The notes under the pieces: model-generated
What the model saw: the letters and a program-made list of their open reading frames with translations, nothing else
The model's database searches: none
What the model was told of the DNA's origin: nothing
Made by a program: the position numbers and the translations under genes
Shown here: positions 33,369 through 41,956 of the stretch, piece by piece
How positions within the stretch are numbered: the first letter of the stretch is position 1
How the letters are laid out: each line of letters starts with the position of its first letter
Assembly: GCF_028823635.1 (NCBI RefSeq)
Contig: NZ_JAPEHU010000001.1
Location: 855,892-919,891 of the forward strand
DNA: 64,000 bases
DNA from: Demequina sp. B12
GTDB taxonomy: Bacteria; Actinomycetota; Actinomycetes; Actinomycetales; Demequinaceae
Direction: 5' to 3'

Positions 33369-34142
33369 ATGAGTGACTACCGCAAGGGCCCTGTCCTGCT
33401 GCGGGGCAAGAATGTGCCCAAGACCTCAACGTCGGGACGGTTGCTGGCCGGGCAGGAGCACCCGGATTGGCTGCACGAGGACCCCTGGCGTGTGCTGCGC
33501 ATCCAGTCTGAGTTTGTGGAGGGCTTTGGTGCGCTCGCGGAACTGGGCCCAGCCATCTCTGTGTTTGGGTCTGCGCGGACCAAGCCGGGCGCCGACGACT
33601 ACACGCAGGGCGAGACCATTGGCCGCCGCCTGGTGGAAGAAGGCTTCGCCGTCATCACTGGTGGTGGGCCGGGTGTGATGGAAGCCGCGAACAAGGGTGC
33701 CAGTGAGGCTGGCGGTGTGTCCGTGGGGCTGGGCATCGAGTTGCCGTTCGAACAGGGCGTCAATGCTCACGTGAACTTGGGCATCAATTTCCGTTACTTC
33801 TTTGCGCGCAAGACCATGTTTGTGAAGTATGCGCAGGGTTTCATTGTGCTTCCGGGTGGTTTTGGCACTCTCGATGAGTTGTTCGAAGCTCTCACGCTGG
33901 TGCAGACCCGCACCATCACCAAGTTCCCTGTGGTGCTCGTGGGCCACGCCTACTGGGACGGGTTGGTGGATTGGCTGCGGGATTCGGTCATCGCTGACGG
34001 GAAGGCTGCGCCCACGGACCTCAACTTGTTCCAAGTGACGGATGACATCGAGGAAGCGATTCAGATCTGCGTCGAGTATTCGCGCGGGGAGGGCACCGGT
34101 CCGGAGGCCGCGTCGAGCCCACCCGGCATTGAGCCGATGTAG
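33369..34142 (+). CDS. LOG family protein (TIGR00730, putative nucleotide 5'-monophosphate phosphoribohydrolase)
   Basis: A 257-residue Rossmann-fold protein. Both LOG signatures are present: GGGPGVMEAANKGASEAGG and PGGFGTLDELFEALT. Such proteins cleave cytokinin riboside monophosphates or similar nucleotides to the free base. In actinobacteria the physiological substrate is debated. An N-terminal extension of about 45 residues precedes the Rossmann domain, and a polar Pro/Ser tail follows. RBS AAGGAG lies before ATG 33369. Its place after dapE and before DUF3117 is conserved in mycobacteria. Confidence 0.88.
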   Translation: MSDYRKGPVLLRGKNVPKTSTSGRLLAGQEHPDWLHEDPWRVLRIQSEFVEGFGALAELGPAISVFGSARTKPGADDYTQGETIGRRLVEEGFAVITGGGPGVMEAANKGASEAGGVSVGLGIELPFEQGVNAHVNLGINFRYFFARKTMFVKYAQGFIVLPGGFGTLDELFEALTLVQTRTITKFPVVLVGHAYWDGLVDWLRDSVIADGKAAPTDLNLFQVTDDIEEAIQICVEYSRGEGTGPEAASSPPGIEPM

Positions 34143-34151
34143 CTGGCGCCA

Positions 34152-34217
34152 CCCGTCACATGGCTCCATTTGGTGGTCTTAGTCAACTGAAACAGCCAAA
34201 TGGAGCCAAGTGACGGG
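34152..34217. repeat. palindromic repeat, copy 2 (after the LOG gene)
   Basis: A long hairpin. CCCGTCAC (34152-34159) pairs with GTGACGGG (34210-34217), and TGGCTCCATTTGG (34161-34173) pairs with CCAAATGGAGCCA (34196-34208). That is a 22-bp stem with one mismatch, and the 22-base centre can also fold. Its minus strand shares TGGCTCCATTTGGCTGTTT with the element after gltA. Probable terminator of the LOG gene and member of a dispersed palindromic family. Confidence 0.75.
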
Positions 34218-34232
34218 TTGAAGCGACCTGTT

Positions 34233-34261
34233 TTGGGAGCGGTGCAGGTGCGTCGTAGAAT
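34233..34261 (+). promoter_or_regulatory. promoter of the DUF3117 gene
   Basis: TTGGGA (34233-34238), 17 bp, TAGAAT (34256-34261). Leader of about 48 bases ending in GAGGAG before ATG 34315. Confidence 0.55.
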
Positions 34262-34314
34262 GTGTGCAGTGCCACGTGTTGCGTGGACACGCCAAACTGC
34301 GAGGAGAAGCACAT

Positions 34315-34482
34315 ATGGCTGCGATGAAGCCCCGTACCGGTGACGGCCCCATGGAGGTCGTAAAGGAGGGCCGCGGGTATGTGATGCGTGTACCGCTTGA
34401 AGGTGGCGGTCGCCTCGTCGTGGAAGTTAACGCGGACGAGGTCGCGGCATTGCGCGACGCATTGGCGGGGGCCCTTCAGTAG
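34315..34482 (+). CDS. DUF3117 domain-containing protein
   Basis: A 55-residue conserved actinobacterial protein. It reads MAAMKPRTGDGPMEVVKEGR, then GYVMRVPLEGGGRLVVEV and a final DEVAALRDAL helix, all matching DUF3117. Function unknown. RBS GAGGAG lies about nine bases before the start. It has its own promoter and terminator, so it is a monocistronic unit and probably well expressed. In mycobacteria its homologue (Rv1211) also lies just before the methyltransferase/sigE block. Confidence 0.9.
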   Translation: MAAMKPRTGDGPMEVVKEGRGYVMRVPLEGGGRLVVEVNADEVAALRDALAGALQ

Positions 34483-34522
34483 TCCGCTGGAGCCACCCAC
34501 AGACATCCCCACCTAGCGGGAC

Positions 34523-34560
34523 AGTAGAGAGCATCGCGTGCGCGGTGCTCTCTACTTTTT
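34523..34560 (+). terminator. intrinsic terminator of the DUF3117 gene
   Basis: AGTAGAGAGCATCGCG (34523-34538) pairs with CGCGGTGCTCTCTACT (34541-34556), a 16-bp stem with one G-U pair and a 2-base loop, followed by TTTTT. Confidence 0.9.
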
Positions 34561-34612
34561 GTGTAGCGGGCCGATGCGTGCGGCAGGTCCCGTACGTGGG
34601 CAGGCTCCGCGG

Positions 34613-35245
34613 TTAGGCGTTTTTGATTGCCACGAGCAGGCCGTCTCCTGAAGGCAACAGCACGGTCGTGAGCGACTCGTCTTCACGGATGGCCTTGAGG
34701 GTGGTGCGAATCGCGGTGGTTTCCTGGTCTCGTTGCGCAGGGTCGGGGACGCGGCCGTGCCACAAAGAGTTGTCGATCGCGATGAGGCCGCCCACTCGTA
34801 CGAGGCGCAGTGCCTGCTCAAAGTACTGCGGGTACTCCACTTTGCGGGCGTCGATGAACACCACGTCGTAGCCGCCGTCGGTCAGGCGCGGGAGAACGTC
34901 AAGGGCACGTCCCGTAATCATGCGGGCACGTTCGGGGGCGAAGCCAGCATCGGCCAGGGTTTTACGAGCGGCCTTGTGGTGTTCGGGTTCCACGTCGATG
35001 GTGGTGACCACTCCGCCGTTGACCATGCCGCGCAGCAGATACGTAGTCGAAACGCCTGCGCCGGTGCCGATCTCCACGGCCGAGCGTGCTCCCGACGCCT
35101 GTACCAAGAGTTGCAACGCTTGCCCCGCTCCAGCCAGGACGGGAATGCAGCCGAGTTGTTCGGCGACGTCTCGAGCGCCCAGCAAGACGCGGTCTTCGGT
35201 GAGGAAATCCTCGCTGTATGCCCAGTTCGCTGCTTCAACGCTCAT
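34613..35245 (-). CDS. O-methyltransferase (Rv1220c-like)
   Basis: A 210-residue class I methyltransferase of the catechol O-methyltransferase-like Methyltransf_3 family. SAM motif AVEIGTGAGVSTTYLLRG lies near residue 55. YDVVFIDARKVEYPQYFEQA carries the metal/substrate Asp, and LIAIDNSLWHGRV follows. It is divergent from sigE, the same arrangement as Rv1220c-sigE in Mycobacterium tuberculosis. Start ATG 35245 with GGAGG five bases upstream; the frame continues to 35281 without an RBS. Substrate unknown. Confidence 0.88.
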   Translation of the reverse strand: MSVEAANWAYSEDFLTEDRVLLGARDVAEQLGCIPVLAGAGQALQLLVQASGARSAVEIGTGAGVSTTYLLRGMVNGGVVTTIDVEPEHHKAARKTLADAGFAPERARMITGRALDVLPRLTDGGYDVVFIDARKVEYPQYFEQALRLVRVGGLIAIDNSLWHGRVPDPAQRDQETTAIRTTLKAIREDESLTTVLLPSGDGLLVAIKNA

Positions 35246-35319
35246 GGTGCCTCCTTCTGCTTCTAGCATCGTAGTGCGCACCAGGGGACGTATGTCTCAG
35301 CAAACTCCCAGCATTGCGT

Positions 35320-35346
35320 GGGAACATGGACACGTTGGCATCCGTT
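35320..35346 (+). promoter_or_regulatory. candidate SigE-dependent autoregulatory promoter
   Basis: GGGAAC (35320-35325) and CGTT (35343-35346) are separated by 17 bases, matching the ECF-type GGAAC-N16-18-CGTT pattern known for actinobacterial SigE. The predicted start near 35352 leaves a short leader with GGAGGAAGG before ATG 35374. Confidence 0.6.
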
Positions 35347-35373
35347 GACCGTGACGTGGAGGAAGGCACTGAT

Positions 35374-35970
35374 ATGACTCAGATCGAGACTCAGAGCAAC
35401 AGTCCTTCTGCCGCGCCTTCGACCGCCCCCCAGGAACTGACGTGGGAGCGCATCGTCGAGGAACACTCCGGTCGCGTGTATCGCTTGGCCTATCACCTCA
35501 CAGGAAATCAGCATGATGCTGAAGACCTGACTCAGGATGTTTTCATCCGCGTGTTCAACTCCTTGTCGCAGTACAAGCCGGGCACGTTCGAGGGATGGCT
35601 ACACCGCATTACCACCAACCTGTTCCTTGACCGAGTGCGTCGCAAAAAGCGCATCCGATTCGACTTCATGGCCGATGACGATGTTGCTGTTGCCACGTCG
35701 GACAGCTTCGACCGCCACGAGCGGTCGGGACAGCCCGAGGACGCCTTCGACATGGCCCACCTTGGCGACGACATCGTTGCCGCGCTCGCTGACCTTCCGC
35801 CCGAGTACCGCGCTGCCGTGGTGCTCAGCGACATTGAAGGTCTGAGCTATGAGGAAATTGCTGCCACTCTCGGCATCAAGATGGGCACTGTCCGGTCCCG
35901 ACTGTCTCGCGCCCGCGCGAAGCTCCGTGAGTCGTTGGCTCACCGTGCGCCGGTGCGAGGTGGCGTGTGA
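35374..35970 (+). CDS. sigE: ECF RNA polymerase sigma factor SigE
   Basis: A 198-residue group 4 sigma factor for envelope stress. Region 2 contains [20 protein letters not shown] and FIRVFNSL. Region 4 reads [20 protein letters not shown] with the helix-turn-helix [20 protein letters not shown]. The chosen start, ATG 35374, has GGAGGAAGG six to eight bases upstream; an upstream TTG/ATG frame (35314 or 35326) overlaps the promoter. The stop overlaps the anti-sigma start by four bases (GTGA), a tight coupling that keeps the pair stoichiometric. Synteny with mycobacterial sigE-rseA-htrA-tatB supports the name. Confidence 0.92.
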   Translation: MTQIETQSNSPSAAPSTAPQELTWERIVEEHSGRVYRLAYHLTGNQHDAEDLTQDVFIRVFNSLSQYKPGTFEGWLHRITTNLFLDRVRRKKRIRFDFMADDDVAVATSDSFDRHERSGQPEDAFDMAHLGDDIVAALADLPPEYRAAVVLSDIEGLSYEEIAATLGIKMGTVRSRLSRARAKLRESLAHRAPVRGGV

Positions 35971-36842
35971 CTGAACCTCACCTGGGACAAACCCTTCACG
36001 ATCTTCTGGACAATCGGCTCAGCGCCCAACAGGCAGCCGATGCCATGGCTCACATTGGTGCGTGTGGCGAGTGCCGAACCAAGTGGGATGAGTTGCGGGC
36101 TGCGCGCGAAGCGCTGAAGACATCGTCTGCCGGCATCGACATGCGGTTCGCCCAACAGTTGCTGGACCGCGAACGCATGGCTCAGATTGCACAGTTTGAG
36201 AGCAAGTCACAAGTGCGGGCCGCTTCCGGCCAGGCGCATCGTCCCGTGATGGCGCTGATGCTCGCTTTGATCCTCATTTCCTCCGGCGTGGTGGCGTGCT
36301 ACGCCGCCGGTGCCCCGCACGTGGTGGGGGTCGCAATTGCCGATGGTGCGGGCCAAGCCGCTTCCGGCGAAGGCAGCGCGACCGCCTCAGCTGATGCTGA
36401 CGTGGCGTACATTTCCTCGTCAGCCATGCGCGATGGCGAGGCGCTCGCGAACTGGTCTGCACCCGACTGGGACGTTGCAGATTTGGTCCCTGTTGAGGCG
36501 CGGGTGTTGCAAGACGCTCAAGGCCGAGCCATGTTGGTGGCGTGGGTGGTGTCGGGCGCACACACGGTGACTGTGACGGAGCAGCGCGGTGAACTTGATC
36601 TCGATGTCGCCCAGTATTTCCCGACCGTAGACTTCGCGAACGGCCCCGCGTATTGGGTCAATGACGACCCGATGCAGGTGGTGTGGGATGCGGGTGACTT
36701 TGTGATGTCGGCCACGTGTCACTGCACCCTGTCCACTCTTGAGGCGACCGCTGCCTCATTCCCCTCGGCCGATGGCCCTGGCCTCCTCGATCGACTAGGA
36801 GACGGCGCTGTGCGGATCGCTAACGTCGTCACAGGCGACTGA
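35967..36842 (+). CDS. rseA: zinc-binding anti-sigma factor (RseA-like)
   Basis: A 291-residue membrane anti-sigma factor. The N-terminal ZAS zinc motif is H29-x3-C33-x2-C36 ([13 protein letters not shown]) in the cytoplasmic SigE-binding domain. One membrane helix follows (about 92-115). A long extracytoplasmic domain of about 170 residues ([20 protein letters not shown]) of unknown fold comes next. Mycobacterial RseA lacks such a large outer domain, so this one may sense a signal directly (inference). Starts at GTG 35967, overlapping sigE. Confidence 0.8.
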   Translation: MTEPHLGQTLHDLLDNRLSAQQAADAMAHIGACGECRTKWDELRAAREALKTSSAGIDMRFAQQLLDRERMAQIAQFESKSQVRAASGQAHRPVMALMLALILISSGVVACYAAGAPHVVGVAIADGAGQAASGEGSATASADADVAYISSSAMRDGEALANWSAPDWDVADLVPVEARVLQDAQGRAMLVAWVVSGAHTVTVTEQRGELDLDVAQYFPTVDFANGPAYWVNDDPMQVVWDAGDFVMSATCHCTLSTLEATAASFPSADGPGLLDRLGDGAVRIANVVTGD

Positions 36843-36860
36843 CTTCTCTGAAGGAGCATC

Positions 36861-38321
36861 ATGACTGACAACCCCGTCGCGGCCCCGCGCGACCCACAAT
36901 CGTCCGACTCTGCGCCCCAAGCGGCATCGGCTCCGGACTCCACGGCGCCCATCGAGGACGCGTCCGCGCCTGAGGCTCCTGCCGCGCCTTCGCCTACCGC
37001 TTCTTCACCAGCCGCGCCCGCGCCTACGCAGTACGACACGGAGAAGATCGAGGCGGCGGCCGCAGCTGAGCCCGCCACTACTCAGCCGTTGCCGCCCACG
37101 GCGCCAGCCCCGCACAGTGGTGCCGGAGTCATGGCTCAGGCCCCTGACGGCACGTTCTCGACCGCTCAGCCCGCCTATGACGCCAGCGGCTACAACGCTC
37201 CGCCCGCACCAGCAAAGCCAGCGAAGGACAAGCCTGCACGCGTGGGCAAGGGCGCTGTCGCGGGGATTACCGTGGGTGCGCTGCTCCTGGGTTTGGGTGG
37301 CGGAGTGCTCGGTGCGTGGGGGTACGACGAGTTTGTCGGTAGCCCTGAGGCTCAGATCGCGACCTCGACCACGGAGGCCGTGGACCGTCCCGATGGTTCC
37401 GTGGCTGCTGTGGCGGCCGCAGTGATGCCGTCGACGGTGTCGATCGAGGCAGCTTCCAGCCAGTTGGGGACGTCGACGGGCTCCGGCTTCGTGATTCGTG
37501 AAGACGGCTACATCCTCACGAACAACCACGTTGTCGAGGGCGCCAGCGACATTACGGTGGTGTTCTCGGACGGTTCTGAGCAGTCCGCAGAGCTCATTGG
37601 CGCCACCAGCGACTATGACCTCGCCGTGATCAAGGTCAACCTCACCGGGCTGACGCCGCTCGTGTTTGCGGACTCCGATGACGTGGTGGTGGGCGACGGC
37701 ACCATTGCCGTGGGCTCGCCCTTGGGTCTCGAGGCAACCGTCACCACGGGAATCGTCTCTGCCTTGCACCGTCCGGTCACCGCTGGCGACAACACCGAGG
37801 GTTACGCCTTCATCGACGCCATCCAGACCGACGCCGCCATCAACCCCGGTAACTCCGGCGGTCCGCTCTTGAACTCGCAGGGCGAAGTCATCGGTGTGAA
37901 CTCTGCGATCGCCACCCTTTCGAACTCGACCGACACGACAGGCTCGATTGGTTTGGGCTTCGCCATTCCTTCGAACCAGGCCAAGCGCACTGCCGAGGAA
38001 CTCATCGAGACCGGCACCGCCACGTACCCGATCATCGGTGTGCAGCTCGACCGGACCTATTCCGGTGAAGGCGTCAAGGTGGTGGATGCTGACGGTGCCG
38101 TGACCGCGGGTCTGCCCGCGGACGAGGCCGGCATTGAAGCGGGAGACGTGATCACCGCGATCGATGGTCGCCCCATCACGCAGGTCGATGAACTCGTCGT
38201 GGCCATCCGTGCGAAGGCCCCCGGCGACGAGATCGTGCTCACGGTGTTGCACAACAACCAGGAGACCGATGTCACGGTGACGTTGGCATCGTCCGCGACC
38301 CTGGACGCACAGCAAGGCTGA
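36861..38321 (+). CDS. htrA: HtrA/DegP-like S1C serine protease with PDZ domain
   Basis: A 486-residue membrane-bound periplasmic protease for envelope quality control. The cytoplasmic N-terminus (1-130) is disordered and Pro/Ala-rich, and a membrane helix spans about 131-153. The trypsin-like domain has catalytic triad H223 (ILTNNHVVEG), D253 (SDYDLAVIKV) and S332 (INPGNSGGPLLN). A PDZ domain spans about 385-480. It follows the anti-sigma gene by 18 bases with RBS GAAGGAG, so it is in the sigE operon. Conserved with mycobacterial HtrA. Confidence 0.92.
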   Translation: MTDNPVAAPRDPQSSDSAPQAASAPDSTAPIEDASAPEAPAAPSPTASSPAAPAPTQYDTEKIEAAAAAEPATTQPLPPTAPAPHSGAGVMAQAPDGTFSTAQPAYDASGYNAPPAPAKPAKDKPARVGKGAVAGITVGALLLGLGGGVLGAWGYDEFVGSPEAQIATSTTEAVDRPDGSVAAVAAAVMPSTVSIEAASSQLGTSTGSGFVIREDGYILTNNHVVEGASDITVVFSDGSEQSAELIGATSDYDLAVIKVNLTGLTPLVFADSDDVVVGDGTIAVGSPLGLEATVTTGIVSALHRPVTAGDNTEGYAFIDAIQTDAAINPGNSGGPLLNSQGEVIGVNSAIATLSNSTDTTGSIGLGFAIPSNQAKRTAEELIETGTATYPIIGVQLDRTYSGEGVKVVDADGAVTAGLPADEAGIEAGDVITAIDGRPITQVDELVVAIRAKAPGDEIVLTVLHNNQETDVTVTLASSATLDAQQG

Positions 38322-38340
38322 TACGCGGCACAATAGACAC

Positions 38341-38721
38341 GTGCTGGGCATTAACGGAGGCGAACTCCTACTCCTTGTGCTGATCGGAATCATCGTGATC
38401 GGCCCTGAGCGCATGCCCGAATACGCGCGCCAGTTCCGCGAGTGGGTGGTCCGTGGCCGCGACATGGTGAATGACGGCAAGGAACAGTTCAAGTCCGAGG
38501 TCGGCAGTGATGTGGACTGGAAGCAACTGGATCCGCGTCAGTACGACCCGCGACGTATCGTGAAGGAAGCTCTCGCTGAGCCCACGGCGGCACAGCGAGC
38601 TTCCGCCACGTCCGCCCCCGCCGGAACCGCGACCGGGGCTGCTGCGGCCGGTGTCGCTAGCGCATCGGCTCCTGGCTCCACTGCCGTGCCTCCCGCACCC
38701 TTTGACGACGAGGCAACGTAG
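38341..38721 (+). CDS. tatB: Sec-independent twin-arginine translocase subunit TatB
   Basis: A 126-residue TatA/B family protein. A single N-terminal membrane helix (LGINGGELLLLVLIGIIVIG) is followed by the Tat glycine-proline hinge GPERMPEYARQF and an amphipathic helix. A polar Ala/Pro-rich tail follows. The position after sigE-rseA-htrA is the conserved one for tatB. It starts at GTG 38341, six bases after -10 CACAAT (38329-38334), so it also has its own leaderless promoter. TatA and TatC are not in this window. Confidence 0.88.
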   Translation: MLGINGGELLLLVLIGIIVIGPERMPEYARQFREWVVRGRDMVNDGKEQFKSEVGSDVDWKQLDPRQYDPRRIVKEALAEPTAAQRASATSAPAGTATGAAAAGVASASAPGSTAVPPAPFDDEAT

Positions 38722-38798
38722 CGGGCTTCCTGGCGGGCAGGCGCTGCCGTTGAACGCAGGTTGCGCAGGTACCCGGCCGATGCGGAACAATGGCAGGC

Positions 38799-39812
38799 AT
38801 GAAACCTCGCGTGTTCTCGGCTATGCAGCCCACAGCAGACTCTCTCCAGCTCGGCAACTTTCTGGGTGCCCTTGTGGAGTGGGTCAAGCTGCAGGACACG
38901 CACGACGCCATCTACGGTGTCGTGGACTTGCATGCGCTGACTGTCGCACCTGACCCTGAGGTCTTGCGCCGCCGGTCGCGTGTGACCGCAGCGCAGTTCT
39001 TGGCGGCTGGTGTGGACCCCTCCCGGTCGATCGTGTTCCTGCAGTCCCATGTGCCCGAGCATGCGGAACTCGCGTGGTTGCTCAGCACCTTCACCGGCAT
39101 GGGTGAGGCGGGCCGTATGACGCAGTTCAAGGACAAGTCCGCCAAGGTGGGGGAGTCCGGCACCAACGTGGGCCTGTTCACGTACCCGATCCTGATGGCC
39201 GCGGACATTCTGCTGTACGACACGAACGTTGTACCGGTGGGTGAAGACCAGCGTCAGCACCTTGAGCTGTCCCGTGACCTGGCGATGCGCCTGAACTCGC
39301 GCTTGGGCGAGGACACCGTGACGGTGCCTGAACCGCACATCGTCAAGGAAACAGCCAAGATCTTTGACCTGCAGGACCCCACCAAGAAGATGTCGAAGTC
39401 TTTCTCTAGCCCCAAGGGCATCATCGAGATTCTGCAGGACCCCAAGTCCGTCGCGAAGAACATTAAGTCTGCGGCGACCGACTCGGGTTCCGTGATCTCG
39501 TTTGACCGCGAGAACAAGGCGGGAGTCTCCAACCTGCTGACGATCTACTCGGCGCTTGATGGCCGCAGCATCGACCAGTTGGTGGCCGACTACGAAGGCA
39601 AGATGTACGGCCACCTCAAGGTGGATTTGGCGGAAGTCGTCGTCAACTACCTCACGCCCGTACACGATGCCGCCATGGAATGGATCGAGTCGCCTGACCG
39701 TTTGGACGCGGTACTGGCCGATGGTGCGGCAAAGGCAAGTGCCATCGCCTCGCAGACGCTGAATCGACTTTACGACCGGGTGGGATTGCTCCCACCTGCA
39801 CACCGGAGGTAA
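38799..39812 (+). CDS. trpS: tryptophan-tRNA ligase
   Basis: A 337-residue class Ic aminoacyl-tRNA synthetase. The HIGH-type motif is degenerate ([15 protein letters not shown]) as in many TrpRS, and the KMSKS loop reads [29 protein letters not shown] is a TrpRS signature. Length is normal. The ATG at 38799 is preferred because -10 AACAAT (38786-38791) is seven bases upstream; an ATG at 38790 adds three residues. A dispersed 9-mer (38775-38783) sits in the promoter. Followed after five bases by the YihY-family gene. Confidence 0.93.
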   Translation: MKPRVFSAMQPTADSLQLGNFLGALVEWVKLQDTHDAIYGVVDLHALTVAPDPEVLRRRSRVTAAQFLAAGVDPSRSIVFLQSHVPEHAELAWLLSTFTGMGEAGRMTQFKDKSAKVGESGTNVGLFTYPILMAADILLYDTNVVPVGEDQRQHLELSRDLAMRLNSRLGEDTVTVPEPHIVKETAKIFDLQDPTKKMSKSFSSPKGIIEILQDPKSVAKNIKSAATDSGSVISFDRENKAGVSNLLTIYSALDGRSIDQLVADYEGKMYGHLKVDLAEVVVNYLTPVHDAAMEWIESPDRLDAVLADGAAKASAIASQTLNRLYDRVGLLPPAHRR

Positions 39813-39817
39813 CCGCC

Positions 39818-40891
39818 ATGAGCGAGCGTGACCCGCAGCCTGCCGCTGACGCATCGGACAAGGACGATGCCTCGGCCCTGCAGCGCGGCAAGGAAGCCCT
39901 CGCTGAGACCGGAGCGGTCGAAGGGGCGAAGGCTGCGATTGAGACGGCCAAGTCCCGCAAGGAGTGGTTTGACAACACTCACCCTGGGCGCACGCTGGAA
40001 CGCATCAAAGAAGGCAACGCGATGCTGCTGGCCGGAGGAATCGCGTACTTCTCACTGACGTCGCTCGCGGCCGCAGTCGTCATCGGTGTCACGCTGTCGA
40101 GTTTCTTGGTGCGATACAACGCGGCGTGGAATGAGGCGTTTTATGGCTTCCTCGATGACGTGCTGCCCGGAATCGTGGGCACTGGCGACGATGCCCTCAT
40201 CAACCCTGAAGAACTTGACCCCCAGACCCTGACAGGTGTCGTGGGTGTGGTGTCGTTCTTGGTGCTGTTCAACACTGCCACGCGGTACCTGCGCGGAAAC
40301 CGGATCGGTGTGCGCATCATGTTGGGCAAGGCGGCGGCCCCGCCAGCGAAGGGAAAGATGCGCGACTTCATCGCGCTGTTCTCGTTGTTCTTGGTCGTGG
40401 TGTTGGGCGTGGGTTTGCAGGTGCTCGCGTCGCGCTTCTCCGTCACCGTGGCCAGTTGGTTTGATCAAGAGTGGATCTCTGAAGGTGTGATCCGTACCCC
40501 GGCGATTGTCGTTGGTGGGTTCCTCGACATGGCATTCGTGGGTCTCATCATTGTGGTGTTGGGCCGGTACCGGGGGCCCAAGAAGTCGCTGTTGTGGGTG
40601 CTGCTGGTATCGGCGGTTGCCATCGGAGTGCTACGCCAGGCGGTGTCGCTGATCATCGCGACGGTCTCCGACAATCCCGTCCTTGCTCCGTTCGCAGCGA
40701 TCGTGACGGTCATGATCTTCGCCGACTTCATTGCCCGGATCATCATGGTGGGCGCGGCCTGGCTGGGCACGGACTTTGACGTGCAAGAACAGGACCCGGA
40801 ACTTGAGGTCGAGGAGATGGATTCCCCGGCGCGCCGCGAGCACGGCTCCGTGACAACCACGCGCGCCACGCAGCGATCCGATTCGGCGTAG
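39818..40891 (+). CDS. YihY/YhjD/BrkB family membrane protein
   Basis: A 357-residue inner-membrane protein. A polar N-terminus of about 65 residues leads to six predicted helices (about 72-95, 140-158, 180-202, 220-245, 255-275 and 285-310). The family motif GGIAYFSLTSLAAAVVI (about 70-87) is clear. Members were once called RNase BN or BrkB and are now regarded as transporters or flippases, YhjD being linked to lipid export. The polar C-terminal tail is acidic then Arg/Thr-rich. RBS CGGAGG lies eight bases before the ATG. Co-transcribed with trpS, as in mycobacteria. Confidence 0.85.
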   Translation: MSERDPQPAADASDKDDASALQRGKEALAETGAVEGAKAAIETAKSRKEWFDNTHPGRTLERIKEGNAMLLAGGIAYFSLTSLAAAVVIGVTLSSFLVRYNAAWNEAFYGFLDDVLPGIVGTGDDALINPEELDPQTLTGVVGVVSFLVLFNTATRYLRGNRIGVRIMLGKAAAPPAKGKMRDFIALFSLFLVVVLGVGLQVLASRFSVTVASWFDQEWISEGVIRTPAIVVGGFLDMAFVGLIIVVLGRYRGPKKSLLWVLLVSAVAIGVLRQAVSLIIATVSDNPVLAPFAAIVTVMIFADFIARIIMVGAAWLGTDFDVQEQDPELEVEEMDSPARREHGSVTTTRATQRSDSA

Positions 40892-41012
40892 GGACCCTCA
40901 GCAGCGCCGGACGTGGCGTGGCATTGGGCGCGCTACCAGGGAAAGCGTAGGTGTCGGGGCCCGCGGACACGATATCCTCGGTCGTCCGCACTGCTCAAAA
41001 GGAGCCCTTTCT

Positions 41013-41777
41013 GTGACTGAGAACGACCCCTTCCTGCGCCCTGCCTCCGCTGCACAATGGGAACCGGCTGCGCCTCAACAGCCGACCGCTGAGACCGGCC
41101 CGTCCTCCACTGCGCAATATGCGCCCGCTCAGGGCGCGCCCGATCTGTCTGCATACCAACCGCAGGGGTCTGCGACGCCGCCGTTGAACTATGGAGCGCC
41201 TCAGGCACAGCCGGCATCGGACCCCTTTGGCCAGGCCAGCGCTGCTCCCGCTTCCGATCAGTTCGCGGGCCGGCAGGGCTTCGCCCCCCAGGCCCCACCT
41301 GCGTACCCCGCGCCTGCCTCGTACTCGTCGTCCAGCGGTAGCGACACCGACGGCGTCTCGATCGCCGCGCTCATCACTGGAATCCTGGGCCTCGCAATCG
41401 TGCCGCTGATCCTGGGCGCCGTGGGACTGCGCCGGACTGCCCAAGGTGCTCGCAAGGGCACCTGGATGGCGGTGTCTGGCCTCGTGCTCGGAGTGATCGC
41501 CACAGTGGTCTACACCTGGTTGCTTGCCTTCGCGCTTGCAGCGACGCTGGATTATGCGGAAGCCACCGGCGTCAGCTTTGACGTCGAGGCTGGCTACGGA
41601 GACGACGCCTACCTTGATGGGTTGTACGAGCAGTGTGCGGCGGGAGACGATGCGGCCTGCGACACGCTGTTTACCGACTCGCCGATAGGATCCGACTACG
41701 AGAGCTTCGGTGAAGAATGCGGCGGCCGCGGCCTGCCCGCAGGGCAACTCTGGTGCGATCCGAATAGCGGTTTCTAG
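41013..41777 (+). CDS. DUF4190 domain membrane protein with C-terminal Cys motif
   Basis: A 254-residue protein. A disordered Pro/Ala/Gln-rich N-terminus (1-105) is followed by two membrane helices of a DUF4190-like unit (about 117-140 and 150-175: IAALITGILGLAIVPLILGA). An extracytoplasmic acidic tail ends in YLDGLYEQCAAGDDAACDTL and YESFGEECGGR. Related D.LY..C..GD..ACD...-type tails recur in actinobacterial envelope proteins and probably form disulfides. GTG start with AAGGAG upstream. Function unknown. Confidence 0.75.
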   Translation: MTENDPFLRPASAAQWEPAAPQQPTAETGPSSTAQYAPAQGAPDLSAYQPQGSATPPLNYGAPQAQPASDPFGQASAAPASDQFAGRQGFAPQAPPAYPAPASYSSSSGSDTDGVSIAALITGILGLAIVPLILGAVGLRRTAQGARKGTWMAVSGLVLGVIATVVYTWLLAFALAATLDYAEATGVSFDVEAGYGDDAYLDGLYEQCAAGDDAACDTLFTDSPIGSDYESFGEECGGRGLPAGQLWCDPNSGF

Positions 41778-41796
41778 CTCCCCACTGACACGTGAA

Positions 41797-41829
41797 GGCG
41801 TGGCGGCGACTCCGTGCCGCCGCCACGCC
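41797..41829 (+). terminator. hairpin terminator after the DUF4190 gene
   Basis: GGCGTGGCGGCG (41797-41808) pairs perfectly with CGCCGCCACGCC (41818-41829) with a 9-base loop, 20 bases after the stop. Confidence 0.6.
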
Positions 41830-41851
41830 ATCCCCAGTTTGTCCGGAATGC

Positions 41852-41880
41852 TTGACTCCCTCTTCTACAGCCGGTAGACA
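41852..41880 (+). promoter_or_regulatory. promoter of the lipoprotein-ABC exporter operon
   Basis: TTGACT (41852-41857), 17-bp spacer, TAGACA (41875-41880). It leaves a leader of about 70 bases before ATG 41957. Confidence 0.5.
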
Positions 41881-41956
41881 TAGGGCAGTCGGGGGCTTTT
41901 GGGGGCAATACTGCGGGGGCTGTCGACTCACCCACAACAAGGGAAAGAGGACAGCG

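Noticed and set aside
41792..41956. Upstream extension of the acidic lipoprotein
   Set aside because: It would place 55 polar residues before the signal peptide and cover the promoter at 41852-41880.
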